Shown here: positions 23,962 to 31,349 of the stretch, one piece after another
Layout of the letters: every line of letters begins with the position of its first letter
How positions within the stretch are numbered: the first letter of the stretch is position 1
Translations under genes and position numbers: made by a program
The notes under the pieces: generated by a model
The model's input: the letters and a program-made list of their open reading frames with translations, nothing else
Told to the model about the DNA's origin: nothing
Database searches by the model: none
NCBI RefSeq assembly: GCF_006442205.1
Contig: NZ_VFVR01000016.1
Location: forward strand, 1-61,337
Reading direction: 5' to 3'
Source: Mesorhizobium sp. B2-3-12
GTDB taxonomy: Bacteria; Pseudomonadota; Alphaproteobacteria; Rhizobiales; Rhizobiaceae
DNA: 61,337 nucleotides

Positions 23962-24209
23962 GTGCGTAAATCCGTCGATATGAGAATGGGAAAGAGCTGA
24001 TGCCGCAAGCGCGCGGCCGACCGTCAGGGATCAGCGAAGTCGGCTGGTGAGGGCGCCGGACACGCGCGCGGAAAAGCGCGACGGCAGGCGTTTTCTGTCC
24101 TGCAGCACGAATCCCTTGTAAGCCGGATCGCCAAAAAGCTCTTCCATGGCGGGGTAGATAGCAATGTTTTGGCTTTTCGGCAATTGCGGCGTGGCGCCAG
24201 CGCCTCTCC

Positions 24210-24845
24210 TCACAAAACCTCGAACACAAACGTTTTCACCAGCGCCTCCGGGTCGCCGATCGCATAGCAGCGAAACCATGGGCTCTCCTCGGCCAGCCGC
24301 CATTTGCCTGCCCGCGCAAGCTCGTCGAACACCGCCTGAAAACCGCCGCTCTCGAACACCTGGTCACGCACGGTGAAGATGGCGTGGCCGCCCTTTTTGG
24401 TGATGCGCACCAGTTCGTGCAGGGCCGACGCCGGGGCATGGCTGATGGTGAACACGCCGGTCGAGAAGAAGGCGCGGAAATGACCGTCCGGCCATGGCAG
24501 CGGCCCGCCCAGCATCGCCTGCTTCAGCTCGCCATAGGCATTGCGGCTGCCGGCGATCCTGAGCATGTCATCCGAGAGATCCAGCCCGGCAACGTCGCCG
24601 TAGCCCAGCGCCTTCAGCGACGGCCCCGACAGGCCGGTGCCGCAGCCGGCATCGAGCAGCGGCCCTTCGCCCACGGGCACATGGCGCGCCACCCAGGCGG
24701 TGATCAGGAACGGCAGGAGATAACCGAGCGTGGCGGTTTCGCTGTCATAGGTCGCGGCCCATGCGGCATAGGCCTGCGCCAGCGTTTCGGGCGTATCGGC
24801 CGTGTAGACCGAATCCAGTGCCGCATTGGCCTTGTCGACGTTCAT
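24210..24845 (-). CDS. Class I SAM-dependent methyltransferase
   Basis: The 211-residue Rossmann-fold methyltransferase has motif I LLDAGCGTG, motif II VAGLDLSDDML, a post-I acidic residue and motif VI-like GGHAIFTVRDQVF. The substrate cannot be read; the layout is that of UbiE/WbmB-like small-molecule methyltransferases. It is a single gene between leuC and the ABC permease, on the same strand as both but with spacing too wide for tight coupling. Confidence 0.9.
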   Translation of the reverse strand: MNVDKANAALDSVYTADTPETLAQAYAAWAATYDSETATLGYLLPFLITAWVARHVPVGEGPLLDAGCGTGLSGPSLKALGYGDVAGLDLSDDMLRIAGSRNAYGELKQAMLGGPLPWPDGHFRAFFSTGVFTISHAPASALHELVRITKKGGHAIFTVRDQVFESGGFQAVFDELARAGKWRLAEESPWFRCYAIGDPEALVKTFVFEVL

Positions 24846-24901
24846 GGGCGAGCTCCTCTTCCGATACGCTGCCCGAGCGTAGCGCTGTCCTTGCCGAAAA
24901 A

Positions 24902-25711
24902 CTATTCCTCGTGCTGGCGGCGCAAACGCCGCTCCAGCGCCCTGAGCGCCAGCGACAGGCCGACGGTGAGGATGAGATAGATATAGGCCGTTATCGAATA
25001 GGTCTCGAAGAAGCGGAACGAGCCGGCCGCATAGACCTTGCCCATCTGCGTGATGTCGGCGACGCCCAACACCGAAACCAGCGAGGAATCCTTGACCAGG
25101 GCGACGAAATCATTGCCGAGCGGCGGCAGGATGGTGCGGATCGCCTGCGGGAACACGACCAGCCGGAAGCGTTGCGCGCGCGTCAGCCCGAGTGCCTTCG
25201 CCGCCTCGATCTGGCCCTTCTCGACCGACTGGATGCCGGCCCGGAAAACCTCCGAGATGAAAGCCGAATAGCCGATGGTCAGCGCCATGATGGCGCGCCA
25301 CAGCAATGACACGTCGCGCACCAGCAGCTCGCCGAGAATGCCGGCATTCTGCAGCGGCGCGGTCAGCGCGTTCCAGCCCGCGACGAAGGCCGGCGCGCCG
25401 GCAAACGCGATCCAGAACAGCAGCACCAGGATCGGCACGCCACGAATGATCTCGACATAGAAGCGCGCGATCTGCCGGAGCCATGTCGAGCCAGACAGGC
25501 CCATGAGCGCGATGCCGAGGCCGATCGCCGAGGCGAGCGCAAAGGCGACCACGGTGACGAAGACGGTGATGCCTATGCCCTTGGCGACGGTGGCGAAGAC
25601 CTGGGCGTAGAGGTCGCTGGCGGCGATGGCGAGGGCGGCAGCCAAGGCAAGCACGGCGGCAACGGCGAGCCACCAGGGGAATTCGGATTTGGAGGTGGAG
25701 GGGGCTGCCAT
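24902..25711 (-). CDS. Amino-acid ABC transporter permease (HisM/GltK type)
   Basis: The 269-residue permease of the polar amino-acid family has about five to six spans and the EAA loop (EAAKALGLTRAQRFRLVVFPQ) that contacts the ATPase. The segment ISEVFRAGIQSVEKGQ is family-typical. ATG at 25711 is the first start after the palindromic element; an in-frame extension upstream reads through that element and is not used. It pairs with the binding protein at 25966-26763, but no ATPase gene is adjacent. Confidence 0.93.
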   Translation of the reverse strand: MAAPSTSKSEFPWWLAVAAVLALAAALAIAASDLYAQVFATVAKGIGITVFVTVVAFALASAIGLGIALMGLSGSTWLRQIARFYVEIIRGVPILVLLFWIAFAGAPAFVAGWNALTAPLQNAGILGELLVRDVSLLWRAIMALTIGYSAFISEVFRAGIQSVEKGQIEAAKALGLTRAQRFRLVVFPQAIRTILPPLGNDFVALVKDSSLVSVLGVADITQMGKVYAAGSFRFFETYSITAYIYLILTVGLSLALRALERRLRRQHEE

Positions 25712-25742
25712 CAGGCGGCGGCGCAAAGAGTATCGAAAGACC

Positions 25743-25918
25743 GCGCCCAGGCGCCCCCCTCTGTCCTGCCGGACATCTCCCCCTCTAGGGGGGAGATCGG
25801 CAGTTCGATCGGCTTTCGCCAATTTTGGGCGATGCAAGATGTGCGGCGGCGCTGAGGCTGTCGATCTCCCCCCTTGAGGGGGAGATGCCCGGCAGGGCAG
25901 AGAGGGGGGCCTGGGCGC
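25743..25918. repeat. 176-base inverted-repeat element between binding-protein and permease genes
   Basis: The ends GCGCCCAG and CTGGGCGC are exact reverse complements. Long arms follow with matching blocks (CCCCCCTCT with AGAGGGGGG, CCTGCCGG with CCGGCAGG, CATCTCCCCC with GGGGGAGATG). Both arms contain smaller hairpins. It resembles the 13.4 kb element in design but not in sequence. It would fold strongly in the mRNA between the two ABC genes. Confidence 0.8.
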
Positions 25919-25965
25919 AATGTCAGCGCGATTTCGTGCACAGGCACTGCCGTCAACAACAGGAC

Positions 25966-26763
25966 CTACTGCCCCATCTTGTAATCAAGGAACCACTTCT
26001 TGTTCAGTGCATCCAGCGTGCCATCCGCCTTGAGTGCCGCGATCGCCGCGTTGACCGGCTTCACCAGATCCGAACCCCTGGGGAAGATGAAGCCGAAATC
26101 CTCGGTGCCGAGCGGGCCGCCGATCAGCTTGAGCTTGCCCGCCGAAGCATCGACATAACCCTTGCCGGCGGTGCCGTCGGTCAGCACGACATCGACATCG
26201 CCGGATTTCAGCGCCTGCACCGTGGCCCCGAAGGTCTCGAACAGCTTGATGCGCGGGTTCTGCTCATTGCCGTCGAGTACGCTGTAGACGGCGGTGTAGA
26301 AAGGCGTCGTGCCCGCCTGCGCGCCGACCAGCCCGTCCTTGAAGGCGCCGAAGGTCTTGGCGTCGGTGAAACGGCTTTCATCGCCGCGCACCAGCATGAA
26401 CTGCTCCGAGCGCATATAGGGGTCGGAGAAGTCCACCTTCTGCTTGCGGTCATCCTTGATGGTGATGCCGGTCATGCCGATGTTGTACTGGTTGTCGGAA
26501 ACCGCCTGGATCATCGCGTCCCAGGAGGTGTTCTGGTACTCGACCTTGAAATTGAGCCGCTTGGCGATCTCGTTCATCGCGTCATATTCCCAGCCGATCT
26601 GTTTTCCCGTCTTGGCATCGATGAACTGCAGCGGCGGATAGGCGTTTTCGGTCACCACCACGACTTGTCTGCCGCCGAGGTCGGGCAGCGCCTGCGCGAA
26701 GGCGGCAACGGGCGCCAGGACGAGAGCCAACAGGCCGGCCAGCAGCAATTTTGATTTTGTCAT
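25966..26763 (-). CDS. Amino-acid ABC transporter periplasmic binding protein
   Basis: This 265-residue family-3 solute-binding protein has a signal peptide (MTKSKLLLAGLLALVLAPVAAFA). Typical blocks are VVVTENAYPPLQFIDAKTGKQ, GWEYDAMNEIAKRLN, NIGMTGITI, RKQKVDFSDPYM and VDVVLTDGTAGKGYVD. Ligand is unknown; polar amino acids are usual for the family. It is transcribed before the permease but separated from it by a 254-base gap filled by a palindromic element. Confidence 0.94.
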   Translation of the reverse strand: MTKSKLLLAGLLALVLAPVAAFAQALPDLGGRQVVVVTENAYPPLQFIDAKTGKQIGWEYDAMNEIAKRLNFKVEYQNTSWDAMIQAVSDNQYNIGMTGITIKDDRKQKVDFSDPYMRSEQFMLVRGDESRFTDAKTFGAFKDGLVGAQAGTTPFYTAVYSVLDGNEQNPRIKLFETFGATVQALKSGDVDVVLTDGTAGKGYVDASAGKLKLIGGPLGTEDFGFIFPRGSDLVKPVNAAIAALKADGTLDALNKKWFLDYKMGQ

Positions 26764-26933
26764 GACACACTCCCCGGAATGATTGGCCGCGCGATGCCGG
26801 CGCGGCAGAGAAATCCGGCGCCGACTTTAGCTTTCCGCAAGCGCCATGCAAGACGGGTCCACTGCGACGTTGCGCGTCACCGTGCATTCCCGTGCTTCCG
26901 GGAGGCGATTTTTGAGGACAGTCCTTGCCGCGA

Positions 26934-27434
26934 TCAGTCTTGGTCGGTCGTGGCCTCGCGCAAGCCCGCGACCAGGCGGGTGAGCGTGCCGTGGAGTGCC
27001 TTGAGTTCGGCCCGCTCCAGGGGCATGCCGCAATCGAGCCCGGCCTGGACATCCGTCATGTTCGCGCGCAGGGCCTGGCCCTTGGCCGTCGGCTCGACCA
27101 GCACCCGGCGCTCGTCGGCGGCATCGCGCCGGCGGGTGACGAGCCCACCCGCTTCCATCCGCTTGAGCAGCGGCGTCAGCGTCGCTGAATCCAGGCCGAG
27201 CGCTTCGCCAAGGTCGCCCACCGTGCTTGGCGCGCGCTCCCACAGCGCCAGCATCGCCAGATATTGCGGATAGGTCAGGCCGAGCGGATCGAGCAACGGC
27301 CGGTAGAGCTTGGTCATCAGCCCGCTTGCCGAATAGAGCGCGAAGCACAGCTGCTGATCGAGCCTTGGCGCGGGAAAAGCCCCGGCGGCCTCCGCCGGGA
27401 CTTCTCTGGCTTCCGTTTCGACCTTTGTCGTCAT
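26934..27434 (-). CDS. ohrR: MarR-family organic-peroxide sensor OhrR
   Basis: The 166-residue winged-helix repressor has the peroxide-sensing Cys30 in LDQQLCFALYSAS, the position conserved in OhrR proteins. The recognition region GDLGEALGLDSATLTPLLKRME is followed by the wing DAADERRVLVEPT. Oxidation of the Cys releases it from the ohr promoter. Its ATG overlaps the ohr stop by four bases (ATGA), so it is co-transcribed and autoregulated. Confidence 0.95.
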   Translation of the reverse strand: MTTKVETEAREVPAEAAGAFPAPRLDQQLCFALYSASGLMTKLYRPLLDPLGLTYPQYLAMLALWERAPSTVGDLGEALGLDSATLTPLLKRMEAGGLVTRRRDAADERRVLVEPTAKGQALRANMTDVQAGLDCGMPLERAELKALHGTLTRLVAGLREATTDQD

Positions 27435-27844
27435 GCCGCCTTTACCGAGAGCGCCACCTCGATATTACCCCTGATGGCGTTGGAATAGGGGCAAACCTGG
27501 TGCGCCGCCGATACAAGCGCTTCGGCCGCCGCCTGATCAAGGCCTTTCGTCTCCGCCGCCAATGCGACGCCGAGCTTGAAGCCCTCGCCATCGGGAAGCA
27601 GGCTGACCGTGGAGGTTACCGCGGCATCCTGGAGCGGCAGCTTTTGCTTGCGCGCGACAAAACGGACGGCGCTTTCGAAGCAGGCGGCGTAGCCGATGGC
27701 GAAAAGCTGCTCTGGATTGGTGGCCCCACCCGGCCCGCCGAGCTCCTTGGGCATCGCCAGGTCGACCTTGAGCAGGCCGTCGCTGGTCTCGCCATGGCCG
27801 GCGCGGCCGCCGCTGACGTGAGCCTGTGTGGTGTAGAGTGTCAT
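27431..27844 (-). CDS. ohr: Organic hydroperoxide resistance peroxidase Ohr
   Basis: The 137-residue dimeric thiol peroxidase reduces fatty-acid and peroxynitrite-derived hydroperoxides. Active Cys55 lies in IGYAACFESAV and Cys118 in QVCPYSNA. MTLYTTQAHVSGGRAGH and GGATNPEQLFA are Ohr-branch hallmarks. GGAG lies eight bases before the ATG. It is the first gene of the ohr-ohrR operon, directly behind an OhrR-type operator. Confidence 0.97.
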   Translation of the reverse strand: MTLYTTQAHVSGGRAGHGETSDGLLKVDLAMPKELGGPGGATNPEQLFAIGYAACFESAVRFVARKQKLPLQDAAVTSTVSLLPDGEGFKLGVALAAETKGLDQAAAEALVSAAHQVCPYSNAIRGNIEVALSVKAA

Positions 27845-27863
27845 ACCGTAGTCTCCAATTAAT

Positions 27864-27888
27864 TTGTATACGATTATTTAGTACACAA
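27864..27888. promoter_or_regulatory. OhrR-type operator
   Basis: The inverted repeat TTGTATAC-N9-GTACACAA has one mismatch and A/T-rich flanks, as known OhrR sites do. It covers the predicted -10 region of ohr. Confidence 0.65.
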
Positions 27889-27904
27889 TGTGATATGGGG
27901 TCAA
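27875..27904 (-). promoter_or_regulatory. Promoter of ohr-ohrR
   Basis: On the minus strand: TTGACC (-35), 17-18 bases, CTAAAT or TAAATA (-10). The -10 lies inside the OhrR operator, a repression layout. Confidence 0.55.
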
Positions 27905-27960
27905 GCTCTCTGCCGCTGTGTTTTTCGCTATTTTAGACGATGGCGGGAATCCCCTACTTC

Positions 27961-28182
27961 GTCATCCTAGGGTGTAGCAGTCGCGAAGCGACGTCGCGGA
28001 AACCCTAGGATCCATGCCGAGACGGTCAACCTAGCACAGCGGTTCGGAATGAGATCGCGGTCACCGGAGCCAGCTCTGCACCATAGCGGCGCTCAGAAGT
28101 CGCGGCTTGGATCCCTTGGGCTGCGAAGCAGCTCCAGGGGTCTGCGCGCGTCGCTTCGCTCCTTGCTTCGCCCGTGGATGAC
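27961..28182. repeat. Mosaic palindromic intergenic repeat
   Basis: This 222-base stretch begins GTCATCC and ends GGATGAC. It holds internal paired blocks (CCTAGGGT with ACCCTAGG near the left end, and CCCTTGGGCTGCGAAG with CAGCTCCAGGGG near the right). It fills most of the 471-base gene-free gap 27845-28315, which otherwise holds the ohr control region on the left and the rplS terminator on the right. I see no gene in it. Confidence 0.65.
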
Positions 28183-28270
28183 GACACACGGCTGTCTCGG
28201 CCAATCGCCAAGGTGTCCGTAGACACCAAGAACCATGGTCGAATGCCGCCTTGGCTGTTCGCCAAAACGA

Positions 28271-28295
28271 AAAAAGGCGGCCGAAGCCGCCTTTT
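28271..28295 (-). terminator. Rho-independent terminator of rplS
   Basis: AAGGCGGC, loop CGAA on the plus strand, GCCGCCTT, followed on the minus strand by a run of T. It starts 21 bases after the rplS stop. Confidence 0.9.
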
Positions 28296-28315
28296 CAAAA
28301 ACCTTGGGCGAAACC

Positions 28316-28867
28316 TTATTCGGCCGGAGTGGCTTCCGCGGCAGCCTTGGCTGCTGCTTCGGCCTCGGCGGCCGCCTTCTTCTCGGCGGCTTCCTTGGCG
28401 GCCGTCTCGGCGGCCAGCGCCTGGGCGGCGGCGACCTTCTCGGCCTCGATGCGCGCCTTCTCGGCGTTCAGCGCGTCGCGCTCCTCATCGTTGAGCTTGC
28501 GGGCGCGCACGCCGGTGTTTTCCGAAATACGGGCCGACTTGCCGCGACGGTCGCGCAGGTAATAGAGCTTGGCGCGGCGCACCTTGCCGCGGCGCACGAT
28601 CTCCACGCCTTCGACCATCGGCGAATAGACCGGGAACACGCGCTCAACGCCTTCGCCGTAGGAGATCTTGCGGACGGTGAAATTTTCCTGGAAGCCGGAA
28701 CCGGCGCGGGCGATGACGACGCCCTCATAAGCCTGGACGCGGGTGCGGGTGCCTTCGGTCACGCGGACCTGGACGCGCACGGTGTCGCCGGGCTGGAATT
28801 CGGGAAGCTTGCGCTTGGCTTCGATCTTGGCGGCCTGTTCGGCCTCGAGCTGACGGATGAGATCCAT
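28316..28867 (-). CDS. rplS: 50S ribosomal protein L19 with long acidic-Ala tail
   Basis: The first about 120 residues are a standard L19 (FQPGDTVRVQVRVTEGTR, then RVQAYEGVVIARAGSGFQENFTVRKIS in blocks, then VYSPMVEGVEIVRRGKVRRAKLYYLR). L19 sits at the 30S-50S interface. A tail of about 60 residues, mainly Ala, Glu and Lys (KAAAEAEAAAKAAAEATPAE), follows and is absent from E. coli L19 (115 residues). Rhizobial L19 proteins often carry such tails. It is separated from trmD by a gene on the other strand, unlike the usual trmD-rplS pairing. Confidence 0.97.
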   Translation of the reverse strand: MDLIRQLEAEQAAKIEAKRKLPEFQPGDTVRVQVRVTEGTRTRVQAYEGVVIARAGSGFQENFTVRKISYGEGVERVFPVYSPMVEGVEIVRRGKVRRAKLYYLRDRRGKSARISENTGVRARKLNDEERDALNAEKARIEAEKVAAAQALAAETAAKEAAEKKAAAEAEAAAKAAAEATPAE

Positions 28868-29205
28868 CTAAAAATCCACTTCTTGTTCTTCCGACAGTCA
28901 GAGCGCCCTACGCTTGCCTTGCAGTTCCAATGACCGCTCGGCTATGTCCTTTGTCTCCAAGACGTTTGTCTTTGAACCATCGGGCAGGGGCGACTACACC
29001 GTCATTGTTGACGGGTCCGGAAGATTGTTCTTGCCGGTACGGGCGGGCACATACAGCTATTTCGGCGCTTTGTCACGCCTTGCCCATGCATTTTTTGCCG
29101 GCATGGCTCCCGGCATGGCACCATCGTAATCCTGCCGTGTCGGGTTGCGCCGGTCCGCCAAGCTTCCTAAGCCAGAGATAGCACACTTGTTCACGGCGGC
29201 CTTGC
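28868..29205. other. 338-base gap between divergent rplS and exporter genes
   Basis: It must hold the rplS promoter (minus) and the exporter promoter (plus), but I see no strong -35/-10 pair for either. There is a direct repeat CCGGCATGGC at about 29098 and 29112. A 61-codon plus-strand frame (28947-29129) was not accepted as a gene. Confidence 0.5.
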
Positions 29206-29958
29206 ATGTCTGTCTTCAACGCCATCCTGCTCTTCCTGGCGGGCTTTCTGTCAGGCGCCGCCAACGCGGTCGCCGGGGGCGGAACCTTCATCACCTTCGG
29301 CGCCATGACATTGGTCGGCGTGCCGCCGATCGTCGCCAACGCCACCTCCTCGGTGACGCAGTTTCCGGGCTACATCACCTCGACGCTCGCCTACTGGGCC
29401 GACATCAGGCACTTTTGGCGCGGCGCCCTGCTGCTGTGCCTGATCTCGGCGGTCGGCGCGCTGGCCGGCGCGTTGATCCTGCTGGCGCTCGACAATCCCT
29501 CCTTTCGCGTCCTGGTGCCGTGGCTGCTCTTGGGCGCGACCGCTCTCTTCGCCGCCGGACCGTGGCTGAAACCGGCGCCGAAACCCGGACATGAAGCGGC
29601 CGTCGGCTCGCTCGCCGGTTCGCTGGCGCAGTTCGTCACCGCGATCTATGGCGGCTTCTTCGGCGCCGGCATGGGCGTGATGATGCTGGCGACCCTCGGC
29701 CTGACCCAGGCCGGCGACTACCACCGGCTGAACGCGCTGAAGAACATGCTGGCCGTGGTCATCGCGGCCGTCGCGATCATCGTCTTCGTATCCGGCGGCG
29801 TCGTCGCCTGGCCCCAGGCCATCGTCATGATCCCCGGCGGCGCGCTCGGCGGTTATGCCGGCGTCTGGATCGCCAAACGCGTACCGCAAAACGTGGTGCG
29901 CGGCTTCGTCATCGCCGTCGGCCTGTTTCTGGCTTTTTACTACTTCACCAAGGGCTGA
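29206..29958 (+). CDS. TSUP-family membrane exporter (TauE/SafE type)
   Basis: The 250-residue inner-membrane protein has about seven to eight spans in two similar halves, each opening with a GxxxGxxxxxxGGG-type segment (FLSGAANAVAGGGTFITFGAM, then GGFFGAGMGVMML). Family members move sulfite, sulfoacetate or related organosulfur anions; the substrate here is unknown. It sits between rplS and trmD on the opposite strand, and its last 19 bases overlap the trmD 3' end. Confidence 0.88.
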   Translation: MSVFNAILLFLAGFLSGAANAVAGGGTFITFGAMTLVGVPPIVANATSSVTQFPGYITSTLAYWADIRHFWRGALLLCLISAVGALAGALILLALDNPSFRVLVPWLLLGATALFAAGPWLKPAPKPGHEAAVGSLAGSLAQFVTAIYGGFFGAGMGVMMLATLGLTQAGDYHRLNALKNMLAVVIAAVAIIVFVSGGVVAWPQAIVMIPGGALGGYAGVWIAKRVPQNVVRGFVIAVGLFLAFYYFTKG

Positions 29959-30638
29959 GCGCTCAGCAGATCGGGCCGCCTCTCCTGCGTCAGCCGCTCC
30001 GACTGCTCCCGTCGCCAGGCGGCGATCTTCTTGTGATTGCCGGAGATCAGCACTTCGGGTATCTCCCGGCCCTCGAATTCCTGGGGCCGCGTATAGTGCG
30101 GATGTTCGAGCAGGCCGTTCTCGAAACTCTCTTCCTCGCCGGAGACGGCATTGCCCATCACGCCCGGCAACAGCCGCACCACCGCGTCGAGCAGCACGAG
30201 CGCCGCCGGCTCGCCACCTGAGAGGATGAAATCGCCAATCGAAACCTCTTCCAGCTTTCGCGCGTCGATCAGCCGTTGATCGACGCCTTCGAAGCGGCCG
30301 CACAGGATGACGGCGCCCGGCCCGGCGGCGAGTTCGCGCACGCGCGCCTGCGTCAGCGGTTTGCCGCGCGGGCTCATCAGCAGGCGGGGGCGCGCATCGC
30401 CCGGCGGCGAGGCGTGGTCGATCGCCCTGGCCAGCACATCGGCGCGCATCACCATGCCGGCGCCGCCGCCGGCTGGCGTGTCGTCGACGGTGCGGTGCCT
30501 GTCGGTAGCAAAGTCGCGGATCTGGATCGCATCAAGCGACCAGGTGCCGGCTTCGAGCGCCCGCCCGGCCAGCGACAGGCCGAGCGCGCCCGGAAACATC
30601 TCGGGATAGAGCGTCAGCACGCTTGCCGAAAAACTCAC
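29940..30638 (-). CDS. trmD: tRNA (guanine-N1-)-methyltransferase TrmD
   Basis: This 232-residue SPOUT (knotted) enzyme methylates G37 of tRNA to prevent frameshifting. Motifs: LTLYPEMFPG, the substrate loop DDTPAGGGAGMVMR, knot segments LILCGRFEGVDQR-like (AVILCGRFEGVDQRL) and IGDFILSGGEPAAL. The start is GTG at 30638 overlapping the rimM stop (GTGA). The stop region overlaps the exporter gene on the other strand by 19 bases. Confidence 0.96.
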   Translation of the reverse strand: MSFSASVLTLYPEMFPGALGLSLAGRALEAGTWSLDAIQIRDFATDRHRTVDDTPAGGGAGMVMRADVLARAIDHASPPGDARPRLLMSPRGKPLTQARVRELAAGPGAVILCGRFEGVDQRLIDARKLEEVSIGDFILSGGEPAALVLLDAVVRLLPGVMGNAVSGEEESFENGLLEHPHYTRPQEFEGREIPEVLISGNHKKIAAWRREQSERLTQERRPDLLSAQPLVK

Positions 30639-31234
30639 CGGTTGCCCCCGGCGTCGCGCGGTCCGCGCGGCCTGCCCTTCGGATCGAAATCGTCCTCGCT
30701 GGGTGCGGCGCCGTCCTCGTCCTCGACCAGCCCGGCCGCCGCCGGGTCGACGCGGACAAAACCCTCGGCGATCGACACTTGCGGCACGGCGGCCTGCGTG
30801 AACGGGATCAGCACGCCCTTGCGCCCGGCGAGCGTCACATCGAGGATGTCGCCGCCTCCGAAATTGTGCACCGCGACGACCTTGCCGAGGACGGCGCCCG
30901 TATCGTCACGAACGTCGAGCCCGATCAGGTCGGCGTGGTAGAATTCATCCTCCTCGCCGTCATCGGGCAGCATCGACCGGTCGACGAACAGTTCGGTGCC
31001 GGCGAGCGCTTCGGCGGCGTTGCGGTCGATGACACCCTTAAAACGCACCACGACGACGGTGTTGGCGGGCCTTATATCCGTTATCTGGAAGGCACGGCCG
31101 TCCCTGGCATAGAGCGGCCCATAGTCGGCCAGCGCCATTGGCTCGCCGGTGAAGGTTTTTACCCGCAACTCGCCCTTGATGCCGTGGGCGGCGCCGATAA
31201 CAGCCATCTGGACGGGATTCTGGGGTTTGCTCAT
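30635..31234 (-). CDS. rimM: 16S rRNA processing factor RimM
   Basis: The 199-residue 30S assembly factor binds S19 and helps 16S 3' domain maturation. The N-terminal RimM barrel opens VQMAVIGAAHGIKGELRVKTFTGEP; the C-terminal PRC barrel has EFYHADLIGLDVRDDTG and VHNFGGGDILDVTL. The last about 25 residues are charged (AAPSEDDFDPKGRPRGPRD). It is the first gene of the rimM-trmD pair. rpsP, the usual upstream partner, is absent; xerC lies divergently instead. Confidence 0.95.
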   Translation of the reverse strand: MSKPQNPVQMAVIGAAHGIKGELRVKTFTGEPMALADYGPLYARDGRAFQITDIRPANTVVVVRFKGVIDRNAAEALAGTELFVDRSMLPDDGEEDEFYHADLIGLDVRDDTGAVLGKVVAVHNFGGGDILDVTLAGRKGVLIPFTQAAVPQVSIAEGFVRVDPAAAGLVEDEDGAAPSEDDFDPKGRPRGPRDAGGNR

Positions 31235-31349
31235 CGGCGAAAAATCCTTTGGCCTGCTCTAGCGCCAGCCGGTTGTCATTTCAATGACGGGCTCTTCACC
31301 GCTTCCTAACCCGGCTGCCGGAAAATGGCGGCGAACCGGAACAGACGCC

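Noticed and set aside
24031..24147. 38-codon minus-strand frame between the methyltransferase and leuC
   Set aside because: Reads plausibly but has no ribosome site and is not Leu-rich as a leader peptide would be. Too little to call.
28947..29129. Plus-strand frame of about 61 codons upstream of the exporter gene
   Set aside because: Product is not clearly protein-like, has no ribosome site, and lies where two divergent promoters must be.
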